Below, one piece after another: positions 15,518-24,000 of a DNA stretch of 32,775 bases (positions within the stretch are counted from its first letter, which is position 1; each line of letters starts with the position of its first letter). The translations under genes were made by a program, and so were the position numbers. This DNA is from Rhodanobacteraceae bacterium UBA703 (GTDB lineage: Bacteria > Pseudomonadota > Gammaproteobacteria > Xanthomonadales > Rhodanobacteraceae), in NCBI GenBank assembly GCA_002297645.1, contig DBMH01000091.1, positions 1-32,775 of the forward strand, read 5' to 3'. Below the pieces are notes generated by a model. The model had not been told where the DNA came from. It saw nothing but the letters and a program-made list of their open reading frames with translations, and made no database searches.

Positions 15518-16633
15518 GTGACGACGACGGCGAAGAACAACCTGTTCGATTTCGACCGCCAGGGGCTGCGCGATCTGTTCGCGCAGCTCGGCGAGAAGCC
15601 CTATCGGGCCGACCAGGTCATGAAGTGGGTCTACCACCGCCACGTCACGGACTTCGCCGAGATGACGGACGTCGGCAAGGCCTTGCGCGACAAGCTTGCC
15701 GACGCCGTCGAGATCGTCCCGCCGAAGACCCTGTTCGAGAAGCAGGCCGGCGACGGCACCTACAAGTGGCTGCTCGGCATGGACGGCAGCAACGCGATCG
15801 AGACCGTCTTCATTCCGGAAACCTCGCGCGGCACGCTGTGCGTCTCTTCGCAGGTCGGTTGCGGGCTGAATTGCCAGTTCTGCTCGACCGCGACGCAAGG
15901 CTTCAACCGCAACCTCTCCGCCGCCGAGATCATCGGCCAAGTCTGGGTCGCGGCGAAGCACCTCGGCAACGTGCCGCACCACCAGCGCAAGCTCACCAAC
16001 GTCGTCATGATGGGCATGGGCGAGCCGCTGCTGAATTTCGACAACGTCGTCACCGCGATGAGCGTGATGCGCGACGACCTCGGCTTCGGTCTGGCCAACA
16101 AGCGCGTCACCTTGTCGACGGCCGGCCTCGTGCCGATGATCGACCGGCTGTCGGAGGCCAGCGACGTCTCGCTCGCGGTGTCGCTGCACGCGCCGAACGA
16201 CGAACTGCGCACCGAACTGGTGCCGCTGAACAAGAAGTACCCGATCAAGGAACTGCTCGACGCCTGCGTGCGCTACACGCAGCGCCGTCCGCGCACGACG
16301 ATCACCTTCGAGTACACGATGCTCAAGGGCGTCAACGACCAGCCCGAGCACGCGCGCCAGCTGGTCAAGCTGATGCGCAAGGTGCCGTCGAAGGTCAACC
16401 TGATCCCGTTCAACCCGTTCCACGGCACGCGCTTCGAGCGTTCCGAGGAGACCACGATCCGCGCGTTCCAGAAGATCCTGCTCGACGCGAACGTGCTGAC
16501 GATGGTCCGCCGCACGCGCGGCGACGACATCGACGCGGCGTGCGGCCAGCTCAAGGGGCAGGTCGACGACCGCACCCGCCGGCAGGCCGAGTTCAAGCGC
16601 AAGCTCGAGGGAGGCGTCGCCGATGCGGCCTGA
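15518..16633 (+). CDS. rlmN: Dual-specificity 23S rRNA/tRNA adenine-C2 methyltransferase (radical SAM)
   Basis: 371 residues from the GTG at 15518, just behind ndk; normal family length. It makes 2-methyladenosine at A2503 of 23S rRNA and A37 of some tRNAs. The radical-SAM cluster is C115-x3-C119-x2-C122 ([15 protein letters not shown]), C342 in [11 protein letters not shown] is the methyl-carrying cysteine, and [10 protein letters not shown] is the SAM-binding GEP motif. The reading frame extends further upstream, overlapping ndk, but that part does not resemble RlmN. The 3' end overlaps pilF by 11 bp. Confidence 0.96.
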   Translation: MTTTAKNNLFDFDRQGLRDLFAQLGEKPYRADQVMKWVYHRHVTDFAEMTDVGKALRDKLADAVEIVPPKTLFEKQAGDGTYKWLLGMDGSNAIETVFIPETSRGTLCVSSQVGCGLNCQFCSTATQGFNRNLSAAEIIGQVWVAAKHLGNVPHHQRKLTNVVMMGMGEPLLNFDNVVTAMSVMRDDLGFGLANKRVTLSTAGLVPMIDRLSEASDVSLAVSLHAPNDELRTELVPLNKKYPIKELLDACVRYTQRRPRTTITFEYTMLKGVNDQPEHARQLVKLMRKVPSKVNLIPFNPFHGTRFERSEETTIRAFQKILLDANVLTMVRRTRGDDIDAACGQLKGQVDDRTRRQAEFKRKLEGGVADAA

Positions 16634-17405
16634 TCGCATGCTGGCTCCGGCCCTGCTGGCGGCCCTGGCGCTGCTGGCCGGCTGCGGCGACGGTTCGATC
16701 GGCGGCGTGAAGAAGGAGAGCGCTGCGTCGCAGCGGCAGGATGCGGCGCGTACGCGGACCGATCTCGGCCAGAAGTACATGCAGCAGGGCAAGCTCGAGA
16801 TCGCGCTCGAGAACCTCAACAAGGCGCTGGAATACGATTCGAGCTACGTCGATGCGCACACCGTCATCGCCGTGCTGTACGAGTCGATCAACAATCCGGC
16901 CAAGGCCGGCGAGCACTACCGGCGCGCCACCGAGTTGAAGCCGAAGGGCGGTGCCGAAGCGAACAACTACGGCTGGTTCCTGTGTCGGCAGGGACGCTAT
17001 GACGAGTCGCAGGTGTACTTCGACCGCGCGCTCGCCGACCCGTTCTACCAGACTCCCGCGCTCGCGATGGGCAACTCCGGTGCCTGCCTCCTCAAGGCCG
17101 GCAAGCGCGAGGAAGCCGAGAAGCGCCTGCGCGCCGCGCTCGACGCCAATCCGCAGGATGCCGAGGCGCTCGTGCAGCTCGCGACGCTGCTGTACGAGAA
17201 AGGGGAATACCTCAAGGCGCGCGGCTTCATCCAGCGCTTCGAGTCGATAGCGCCGTATGCGCGCCCGGATGCGCTGCTGCTCGCCCGCAACATCGAATTG
17301 CGGCTGGGCAATGCGAACGCGGCGAGCGACTACACGCGCAAGCTGATGCAAGGGTTTCCGGAATCCGAACAGGCACGCTCGCTGAGCGCGCAGAGGTCTT
17401 CGTGA
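16623..17405 (+). CDS. pilF: Type IV pilus biogenesis lipoprotein PilF/PilW
   Basis: 260 residues. The lipoprotein signal ends LALLAGC with the lipidated Cys at 21. It is followed by TPR repeats ([22 protein letters not shown] and onward to about 240). PilF is the outer-membrane pilotin that lets PilQ form the secretin of type IV pili. [16 protein letters not shown] matches the PilF consensus. It overlaps rlmN by 11 bp; the rlmN-pilF-rodZ order is shared with Pseudomonas and relatives and is absent from E. coli. Confidence 0.93.
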   Translation: MRPDRMLAPALLAALALLAGCGDGSIGGVKKESAASQRQDAARTRTDLGQKYMQQGKLEIALENLNKALEYDSSYVDAHTVIAVLYESINNPAKAGEHYRRATELKPKGGAEANNYGWFLCRQGRYDESQVYFDRALADPFYQTPALAMGNSGACLLKAGKREEAEKRLRAALDANPQDAEALVQLATLLYEKGEYLKARGFIQRFESIAPYARPDALLLARNIELRLGNANAASDYTRKLMQGFPESEQARSLSAQRSS

Positions 17406-17579
17406 TGCCGGTGAGGAATCGTAGGCAGATAACGGGAGTTCCACCTCCAGGGGAAGCCCCGGCGGAAGCCGAACGCGTGCGTTCGACCGAAGGCCGGTGA
17501 GGGTCGTGAGGGGGGCAGCCGTACACCGCTGCCATGGTCCGAAGAGTTCCACGTCATGAGAGCCGAAGAGGCCTGTGAA
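17406..17579 (+). other. Structured intergenic region between pilF and rodZ
   Basis: A 174-base gap inside an otherwise tight gene run. Its centre holds the hairpin CGAACGC-GT-GCGTTCG (17470-17485) within flanking GGCGGAAGCC and GAAGGCCGG arms. AGTTCCAC is repeated directly near 17436 and 17545. No T-run and no convincing coding frame were seen. It could be a processing site, a leader for rodZ or a dispersed repeat unit. Confidence 0.4.
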
Positions 17580-18599
17580 ATGAACCAGCTTGATCCTGAA
17601 ACGGTGGCGGACGAGGGGATCGTCCCCACGAATGAAGAGACCGTGCGCGACGAGAGGCACGAGTCGCTCGGCGGGCGCCTGTGCGCCGCGCGGGAGGCTC
17701 GCGGCTGGAGCCGCGCCGACGTCGCCGCAAGACTGAAGCTGCCGCTGAGCCTCATCGGCCGGCTCGAATCGGACGACTACGAGGGTCTGACGGAAGGCGT
17801 TTTCCTGCGCGGCTATCTCGGCAGCTACGCTCGCCTCGTCGGCGTTCCGGTCGAGCAGGCCGCGAGCGTGGCGGAAGCGAACTCGCGCCTCGCGCCGCTG
17901 GTGGCGACCGGCACCGTGTCGCGGTCGCGCTATCTGTTCGACCGCTATTCGGTCAGCGCCACCTACCTGATCCTGACCGCGATCATCGTGGTTCCGGCCG
18001 TCTGGCTCGCCACGCACGGCGGTCTCGAACAGAATCTCGCGCGCACGACGCCGCTGGATCCTCCGTCGCCGGCCGCACTGTCCCTGCCGGGACAGGAGCT
18101 GGCTGCATCCGGGGCGCTGGCTTCCGGCATCGCCGCGACCGATCCGCTCGGCGTCGCTTCCGCGCCGCTGGCTGCCGAGACCGTTCCGCCGCCGGTCGCA
18201 ACGCCGTCGCCGGCGCTTTCCGAGCAGGCGCCGGTGATCGCGTCGATGACGCCGTTCACCGCGAGCGCACCCGCCGCGGCTCCGGGCGCAGCGGCCGTCG
18301 AGCCGGCGAGGCCGGCCGGCGACGTCGGCACCGGAGCGCATTCGGTGACGCTGAAGCTGAGCCAGCCGAGCTGGGTCGAAATCCTCGGCGACAACGGCCA
18401 GCGCCTCGAGTACGCGACGCTCGCCGCGGGCACCGAACGCAGCTATCGCAGCGACGGTTCCTTGTCGGTGCGTCTCGGCAACGCCCAGGGCGCGGAATTG
18501 CGTTCCGACGGAAAGGTCGTCGAGCTGGCGCCGTTCCAGCGCGGCAACGTGGCGCACCTCAAGCTGTCCTCCGGCGGCAACGCGAGCCGCGTCGAGTAG
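17580..18599 (+). CDS. rodZ: Cytoskeletal protein RodZ
   Basis: 339 residues. An N-terminal Xre-type helix-turn-helix (about 30-95, with LGGRLCAAREARGWS and FLRGYLGSYARLVGV) binds MreB, a single membrane helix lies at about 129-147, and an Ala/Pro-rich periplasmic linker leads to a C-terminal beta domain (DUF4115, about 265-338, containing WVEILGDNGQRL). RodZ anchors MreB and shapes the cell. An ATG at 17556 would add eight residues; 17580 has GAGG upstream. In E. coli ispG and hisS follow rodZ; here yfgM does. Confidence 0.93.
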   Translation: MNQLDPETVADEGIVPTNEETVRDERHESLGGRLCAAREARGWSRADVAARLKLPLSLIGRLESDDYEGLTEGVFLRGYLGSYARLVGVPVEQAASVAEANSRLAPLVATGTVSRSRYLFDRYSVSATYLILTAIIVVPAVWLATHGGLEQNLARTTPLDPPSPAALSLPGQELAASGALASGIAATDPLGVASAPLAAETVPPPVATPSPALSEQAPVIASMTPFTASAPAAAPGAAAVEPARPAGDVGTGAHSVTLKLSQPSWVEILGDNGQRLEYATLAAGTERSYRSDGSLSVRLGNAQGAELRSDGKVVELAPFQRGNVAHLKLSSGGNASRVE

Positions 18600-18740
18600 C
18601 GGCTGGCTGAACTGTTCCCCGCTGCGGTCGCCTGGAAGGCCGCGGCGGCACGGTTTCCTGATACCCTTGATCGTCCCGCCCCGGCTGCCGGAGCTTCCCG
18701 GCCGGGTGCGCGTATTTCCGCATTCTTCAGGTGAAAAAGC

Positions 18741-19421
18741 ATGGATTTCGACGTCCTCGACGAACACGAGCAGGGAGAACGGGTCCGCAAATGGTTGCGT
18801 GAGAACGCGATTTCGATCGTCGTCGGCGTCTTGTTCGGCATCGTGCTGATCTTCGGCTGGCAGCAGTGGAAGGCGCGCCAGGCGCGCCACGCGGTCGAAG
18901 CCTCGGCGCAGTATCACGCGCTGGCCGAAGCGGTTTCCGCGAACCGGGACGAGGACGTGGCCAAGATCGCCGAGTCCCTGCGCAAGGACTTTCCGGGCAG
19001 CGCGTACGCCGTGTTCGCGGCGATGAACCAGGCGGATCTCGCGAGCCGCAAGAACGACCTCGCCAGCGCCGCGACCGCGCTCGAATGGGCCCGCCAGAAT
19101 GCCGGCGACGACAGCGTGAAGGCGCTGGCTTCGCTGCGGCTCGCCCAGGTCAAGCTGGGGCAGGGCGACGCGAACGGCGCGATCGTCCTGCTCGACGGCA
19201 TCGCCAAGGGCGAGTACGGCGGTATCGGCAGCGAGATCCGCGGCGACGCGCTGGTCAAGCTCGGCCGTACCGACGAGGCGCGCAAGGCCTACCAGGACGC
19301 GCTGACCAACCTCGATCCGCAGGCGCCCAACCGCAGCTTCGTGCAGATGAAGCTCGACGATCTCGGCGGCGCCGCCACGGCCGCTTCCGCTCCGGCGGCG
19401 ACGGAGAAGCTCGGCTCATGA
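18741..19421 (+). CDS. yfgM: YfgM family tetratricopeptide protein (ancillary SecYEG translocon factor)
   Basis: 226 residues. The N-terminal cytoplasmic segment (DEHEQGERVRKWLREN) is followed by one membrane helix (about 23-40) and a periplasmic TPR-like domain. E. coli YfgM associates with SecYEG and the chaperone PpiD, and its neighbour bamB links it to envelope protein delivery. Its stop overlaps the bamB start (ATGA), so the two are coupled. The 141-base gap behind rodZ probably carries a promoter, but I could not define one. Confidence 0.92.
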   Translation: MDFDVLDEHEQGERVRKWLRENAISIVVGVLFGIVLIFGWQQWKARQARHAVEASAQYHALAEAVSANRDEDVAKIAESLRKDFPGSAYAVFAAMNQADLASRKNDLASAATALEWARQNAGDDSVKALASLRLAQVKLGQGDANGAIVLLDGIAKGEYGGIGSEIRGDALVKLGRTDEARKAYQDALTNLDPQAPNRSFVQMKLDDLGGAATAASAPAATEKLGS

Positions 19422-20638
19422 AGCGTTTTCCGATTCCCTTCGGCGCCGTCCTCGTCGTAGCGTTCGGCGCCGCCCTCAGCGGTTGCAACTGGATCAAGGG
19501 GCTCGGCAAGAAGGACAACGTCGAGCCGCCGACCCCGCTGGCCGAATTCGCCCCGTCGGCGCAGATCGACCGCGTCTGGAGCGACGGAGTCGGCAAGGGC
19601 GCCGGCGACAGCGGCATCCGTCTCACGCCGGCGGCAGCCGACGGGCGTCTCTATGCCGCCAGCGTCAACGGCACGGTGGCCGCGATCGACGCCGCCACCG
19701 GCCGCACGCTGTGGCAGCAGCGCCTCGGCAAGGGATCCGGCAGCGGCTGGCGCTTCTGGCGCCGTGGCGACAACACGCTGCGCTGGAGCGGCGGTCCGAG
19801 CGTCGCCGGCGACCTGCTGGTCGTCGGAGGCCTCGACGGCCAGCTCGTTGCACTGTCCACGCAGGACGGCAGCGAGCGCTGGAGCGTGCAGCTGACGTCT
19901 GAGATCGTCGCGCCGCCGGCGATCGCCGACGATGTCGTCGTGGTGCGCACCAATGACGGTCGCCTCACCGCGGTCGCCGCGGGCGACGGCAGCAACAAGT
20001 GGGTCTTCCACCAGCAGGTGCCGTCGCTGAGCGTGCGGGGCGCGTCCGCGCCGCTGATCGCCAACGGCGTCGTCTACGAAGGCTTCGACAGCGGCAAGGT
20101 CGTCGCCGTACGCCTGCAGGACGGTGTCGAGCTGTGGTCGCAGACCCTGTCGAGCGGCGAAGGACGCACCGAGGTGGAGCGCCTCGCCGACGTCGACGGC
20201 AACCTCGTCAGCGACGGCAGCGTGCTGTACGCGGTCGGATATCGCGGCCAGATCGCGGCACTCGCCTTCGACAGCGGGCGACCGCTGTGGCAGCGCGACC
20301 TTTCCAGCTATGCGGGCGTCGCGATCGGCGGCGCCACCGTCGTCGCCGTCGACACCGAGGGCAACGTCTGGGCGTTCGACCGCGAAACCGGCGTCAACCT
20401 CTGGAAGCAGGACCAGCTCAAGCACCGCTGGCTCAGCGCGCCGGCGGTCGAGGGCAAGTACGCGGTCGTCGGCGACCTCGAGGGCTACGTGCACTGGCTC
20501 AGCCTCGAGGACGGCAAGTTCGTCGCGCGCGAGCGTCTCAGCCGACGTCCGATCGAGGGGGCGCCGCTGGTCGTGGACGGCACCGTCTACGTCGAGGACG
20601 TGAAGGGCCGCATCGGCGCCTATCGCGCCCGGCAGTAG
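19418..20638 (+). CDS. bamB: Outer membrane protein assembly factor BamB
   Basis: 406-residue lipoprotein with lipobox ALSGC (Cys23) and a PQQ-like eight-bladed beta-propeller, visible as repeated blades such as GTVAAIDAATGRTLW, GQLVALSTQDGSERW and GNVWAFDRETGVNLW. BamB is part of the BAM complex that folds beta-barrel proteins into the outer membrane. Length and blade pattern are normal. The ATG overlaps the yfgM stop. Confidence 0.97.
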   Translation: MKRFPIPFGAVLVVAFGAALSGCNWIKGLGKKDNVEPPTPLAEFAPSAQIDRVWSDGVGKGAGDSGIRLTPAAADGRLYAASVNGTVAAIDAATGRTLWQQRLGKGSGSGWRFWRRGDNTLRWSGGPSVAGDLLVVGGLDGQLVALSTQDGSERWSVQLTSEIVAPPAIADDVVVVRTNDGRLTAVAAGDGSNKWVFHQQVPSLSVRGASAPLIANGVVYEGFDSGKVVAVRLQDGVELWSQTLSSGEGRTEVERLADVDGNLVSDGSVLYAVGYRGQIAALAFDSGRPLWQRDLSSYAGVAIGGATVVAVDTEGNVWAFDRETGVNLWKQDQLKHRWLSAPAVEGKYAVVGDLEGYVHWLSLEDGKFVARERLSRRPIEGAPLVVDGTVYVEDVKGRIGAYRARQ

Positions 20639-20685
20639 CCTTGCGGTCGTCCCTGATCGCGGCTCCCGGAGGCGTTTGCACGATC

Positions 20686-20710
20686 CGCAGCATTCCGCGC
20701 GAATGCTGCG
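20686..20710. other. Stem-loop between bamB and der
   Basis: CGCAGCATT (20686-20694) pairs perfectly with AATGCTGCG (20702-20710) around a seven-base loop. No T-run follows. It may slow or process the bamB-der mRNA; function is inferred only. Confidence 0.45.
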
Positions 20711-20756
20711 CCAGAGCGGTCGTCCACGGCCGCATCTTTCCATTCTGGAGCCTTCG

Positions 20757-22160
20757 ATGCTTCCGGTAGTTGCCCTCGTCGGGCGTCCCAATGTCGGCAA
20801 GTCGACGCTGTTCAACGTGCTCACGCGCACCCGGGACGCGCTCGTGCACGACATGCCCGGCGTCACGCGCGATCGCCACTACGGCGTGTGCCGCCTGGTG
20901 GAGGAGAAGCCGTTCGTCGTCGTGGACACCGGCGGCCTGATCGACGACGCGGCCGGCCTGGACGCGCACACCGCGCGGCAGGCGGAGCTGGCGATGGACG
21001 AGGCCGACATCGTCCTGCTGACGGTCGATGCGCGCGACGGATTGCTGCCGACGGACCGTTCCATCCTCGATCGCCTGCGCCGCTCCGGCAAGCCGACCCT
21101 GCTCGTCGTCAACAAGGTCGACGGCCTCGACGAACACGGCGCGCTGGCCGAGTTCGCCGCGCTCGGCCTCGCCTCCGTCTTCGGCGTCTCCGCCGCGCAC
21201 GGCCGCGGCATGGCGCCGCTGCTCGACACCATCGTCGCGCAGCTTCCGGCGACGGAAGGCGATCCGCTCGCCGAGAAGCCCGACGACGGCATCCGCGTCG
21301 CGATCATCGGCCGTCCGAACGCCGGCAAGTCCACCCTGGTCAACCGCCTGCTCGGCGAGGAGCGCGTGATCGCTTCCGATGTCCCGGGCACCACGCGCGA
21401 TTCGATCCGCATCCCGCTCGAACGCGACGGCAAGCGCTACACGCTGATCGACACCGCCGGCGTGCGGCGCCGCGCACGCATCGAGGACGCGCTGGAGAAG
21501 TTCAGCGTGATCAAGTCGCTGCAGTCGGTCGAGGCCGCGCACGTCACCGTGCTGATGCTCGACGCGCGCGAAGGCGTATCCGACCAGGATACCTCGCTGC
21601 TCGGCCACGTGCTCGAATCCGGCCGTGCGCTGGTCATCGCCGTCAACAAGTGGGACGGCATGGACAAGTACCAGCGCGAGCAGTGCGTCGCGTCGCTGAC
21701 GCGCAAGCTCGACTTCGCCGCGTGGGCGCGCCAGGTCTTCATTTCCGCACTGCACGGCAGCGGCATCGCCGAGCTGATGAAGGCGATCAATCGCGCCTAC
21801 GCCGCGTCGAACCACAAGTTCACCTCGTCCGAACTCACGCGTGCGGTGGAGCAGGCCACTCAGGCCTACCAGCCGCCGCTCGTGCGCGGACACGCGCCCC
21901 GGCTGAAGTTCGCGCACCCGGCCGGTGCCAACCCGCCGACGATCGTGATCCACGGGGCGCGCACCAAGCACATTGCCGACGGCTACAAGCGCTACCTCGA
22001 GAACTTCTTCCGCAAGCGCTACCGGCTCGAAGGCACGCCGATCCGCATCGAGTTCCGCGACGGCGACAACCCGTACGCCGGCAAGCGCAACGAACTCACC
22101 GAAGGCCAGCAGCGCCGCCGTACGCGCATGATCCGCAACGCGCGGCGCGGCAAGCGCTGA
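20757..22160 (+). CDS. der: Ribosome biogenesis GTPase Der (EngA)
   Basis: 467 residues with two tandem GTPase domains, unique to this family. The first has GRPNVGKST (9-17), DTGGL and NKVD; the second has GRPNAGKST (about 185-193), DTAGV and NKWD. A C-terminal KH-like domain (PPTIVIHGARTK, IRIEFRDGDNPY) follows. Der is essential for 50S subunit maturation. The ATG at 20757 has GGAG six bases upstream. Confidence 0.98.
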   Translation: MLPVVALVGRPNVGKSTLFNVLTRTRDALVHDMPGVTRDRHYGVCRLVEEKPFVVVDTGGLIDDAAGLDAHTARQAELAMDEADIVLLTVDARDGLLPTDRSILDRLRRSGKPTLLVVNKVDGLDEHGALAEFAALGLASVFGVSAAHGRGMAPLLDTIVAQLPATEGDPLAEKPDDGIRVAIIGRPNAGKSTLVNRLLGEERVIASDVPGTTRDSIRIPLERDGKRYTLIDTAGVRRRARIEDALEKFSVIKSLQSVEAAHVTVLMLDAREGVSDQDTSLLGHVLESGRALVIAVNKWDGMDKYQREQCVASLTRKLDFAAWARQVFISALHGSGIAELMKAINRAYAASNHKFTSSELTRAVEQATQAYQPPLVRGHAPRLKFAHPAGANPPTIVIHGARTKHIADGYKRYLENFFRKRYRLEGTPIRIEFRDGDNPYAGKRNELTEGQQRRRTRMIRNARRGKR

Positions 22161-22183
22161 CGGCGCGACGGGCTCCGATCGTC

Positions 22184-22774
22184 ATGGCGGCCGCGCCGCT
22201 CACGATCGCGATCCTCGCCGGCGGCGCGGCGACACGCCTCGGCGGTCGCGACAAGGGGCTGGAATCGCTGCTCGGCCGGCCGCTGGTCGCGTGGAGCCTC
22301 GAAGCGGCACGGGCGATGGCGCCAGAATCCGTGCTGATCGTCGCCAACCGCCATCTCGACGACTACGCCGGATACGGCCGCACGGTTACCGACGACATTC
22401 CTGGACATTCCGGACCGCTCGCCGGCCTCGCCGCCGCGCTGGCGTCGTGCGCGACGCCGTGGCTGATGACCTTGCCGGTCGATTGCCCCGAGCCGCCGGT
22501 CGACCTCGCCGCGCGCCTGCTGGCGGGCGCGATCGAAGGAATGGCGACGGCTGTCGTCGCGCACGACGGCGAACGGCGCCAGCCGCTGTTCGCGCTGTAT
22601 CGAAGCGACCTCGCCTCCGCCGCGTCCCTCGCCGCGATTCGCGGACAGGGGCCGTGGGGGTGGCAGGACGCGATCGGTGCGCGCGAGCTTGATTTCGCCG
22701 ACCGCCGCGCGCAGTTTCGCAATCTGAACACGCCCGAGGATTTCATCGCCTATGCCGCCGAGCGCTCCCGCTGA
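22184..22774 (+). CDS. mobA: Molybdenum cofactor guanylyltransferase
   Basis: 196 residues. The nucleotide-binding signature LAGGAATRLGGRDKGLE (about 11-27) is that of MobA, which joins GMP to molybdopterin to make the MGD form of the cofactor. GHSGPLAGLAAAL and TLPVDCP are further family motifs, and FRNLNTPEDF closes the protein. It starts 23 bp after der and overlaps moeA by 23 bp, forming a molybdenum-cofactor gene set. Confidence 0.92.
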   Translation: MAAAPLTIAILAGGAATRLGGRDKGLESLLGRPLVAWSLEAARAMAPESVLIVANRHLDDYAGYGRTVTDDIPGHSGPLAGLAAALASCATPWLMTLPVDCPEPPVDLAARLLAGAIEGMATAVVAHDGERRQPLFALYRSDLASAASLAAIRGQGPWGWQDAIGARELDFADRRAQFRNLNTPEDFIAYAAERSR

Positions 22775-23996
22775 GTTCGCGATGCGGCTCTCCGTCGCCG
22801 AAGCGCGGCAGCGCGTGCTCGAACTCGGCCGCTCGCGCCGGCTGCCGGACGAGAGCATCGGGCTGGAGGCCGCATTCGGCCGCGTACTGGCGGCCGATGT
22901 CGTCGCGCCGCACGACCAGCCGCCGTTCGCCAATTCCGCGATGGACGGATTCGCGCTGCGCGGCAGCGACCTGCCGGCGGAAGGCGAACGCCGCTTCCGT
23001 CTCGCCGGGCAGGTTTTCGCCGGCGCGGCATCCGCGCCGGATTGCGGCGAGGGCGAGTGCGTGCGGATCACGACCGGCGCTCCCTTGCCTCGCGGCACGG
23101 ACACGGTGGTCGTCAAGGAGAACGTGCGTCTCGACGGCGACACGGTCGTCGTCGGTGCCGGCGAGGCGGCCGGTGCCAACGTGCGGCCGTCCGGCGAGGA
23201 CTATCGATCCGGCGAGATCGCGTTGCATGGCGGCGATCGTCTGACGGCGGCCCGCCTCGGCGTCCTCGCCTCGCTCGGTGGCGCGGCCGCGAACGTCGTT
23301 CGCGTCCCGCGCGTCGCCTTGTTCGTGACCGGCGACGAGCTGGTGCCGCCGTCGCAGCCGCTCGGCTTCGGCCAGATCCACGACAGCAACCGTTACAGCC
23401 TCGGTGCGCTGCTGCGCCAGGCCGGCGTCGAGCCCGGCATCGTGGCGCATCTGCGCGACGATCCGGACGAACTGCGCGCGGCTCTGCGCGACGCCGGCGA
23501 GTGTTGCGACCTGATCCTCAGCAGCGGCGGCGTATCCGCCGGCGAGGCGGACTTCCTGCCGGGGCTCGTCGCCGAACTCGGCCGCGTGCATTTCTGGAAG
23601 GTACGCATGAAGCCGGGCATGCCGCTGCTCTGCGGCGAGATCGGGCGCGCGCTGGTGTTCTCCTTGCCCGGCAATCCGGTGTCGACGATCGCGACCTTCC
23701 TCGCCTTCGTTCGTCCGGCGCTGGACGCGCTGCAGGGCGTGACGGAACCTCCCCGCCGCTGGCGCGCGCGCCTCGCCGCGCCGTTGATCAAGAGGCACGA
23801 CCGCGCCGAATTCCTGCGCGCCTCCCTCGAATCGGGCGACGACGGCACCCTCCGCGCGACGCCGCTGCGCAAGCAGGGCTCCGGCATGCTGCGCGGAGTC
23901 GCCGAGGCGGACGCGCTGATTTTCGTTCCCGAGGATGTCCACGAACTGCAGGCCGGCCACGTCGTCGACGTGCTGCCGTTGCCGGGGTTGAGCTGA
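22752..23996 (+). CDS. moeA: Molybdopterin molybdenumtransferase MoeA
   Basis: 414 residues. MoeA inserts molybdate into adenylated molybdopterin. Seen motifs are NSAMDGFALR, RITTGAPLPRGTDTVV, SSGGVSAGEADF and LPGNPVSTIATF, all characteristic. Length is normal. The ATG at 22752 overlaps mobA; an alternative at 22782 (MRLSVAEA) would remove ten residues. moeB starts four bases after its stop. Confidence 0.95.
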   Translation: MPPSAPAEFAMRLSVAEARQRVLELGRSRRLPDESIGLEAAFGRVLAADVVAPHDQPPFANSAMDGFALRGSDLPAEGERRFRLAGQVFAGAASAPDCGEGECVRITTGAPLPRGTDTVVVKENVRLDGDTVVVGAGEAAGANVRPSGEDYRSGEIALHGGDRLTAARLGVLASLGGAAANVVRVPRVALFVTGDELVPPSQPLGFGQIHDSNRYSLGALLRQAGVEPGIVAHLRDDPDELRAALRDAGECCDLILSSGGVSAGEADFLPGLVAELGRVHFWKVRMKPGMPLLCGEIGRALVFSLPGNPVSTIATFLAFVRPALDALQGVTEPPRRWRARLAAPLIKRHDRAEFLRASLESGDDGTLRATPLRKQGSGMLRGVAEADALIFVPEDVHELQAGHVVDVLPLPGLS

Positions 23997-24000
23997 CGCC

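Noticed and set aside
17556..17579. Earlier rodZ start at 17556
   Set aside because: It would add eight residues with no better ribosome-binding site; kept only as an alternative.
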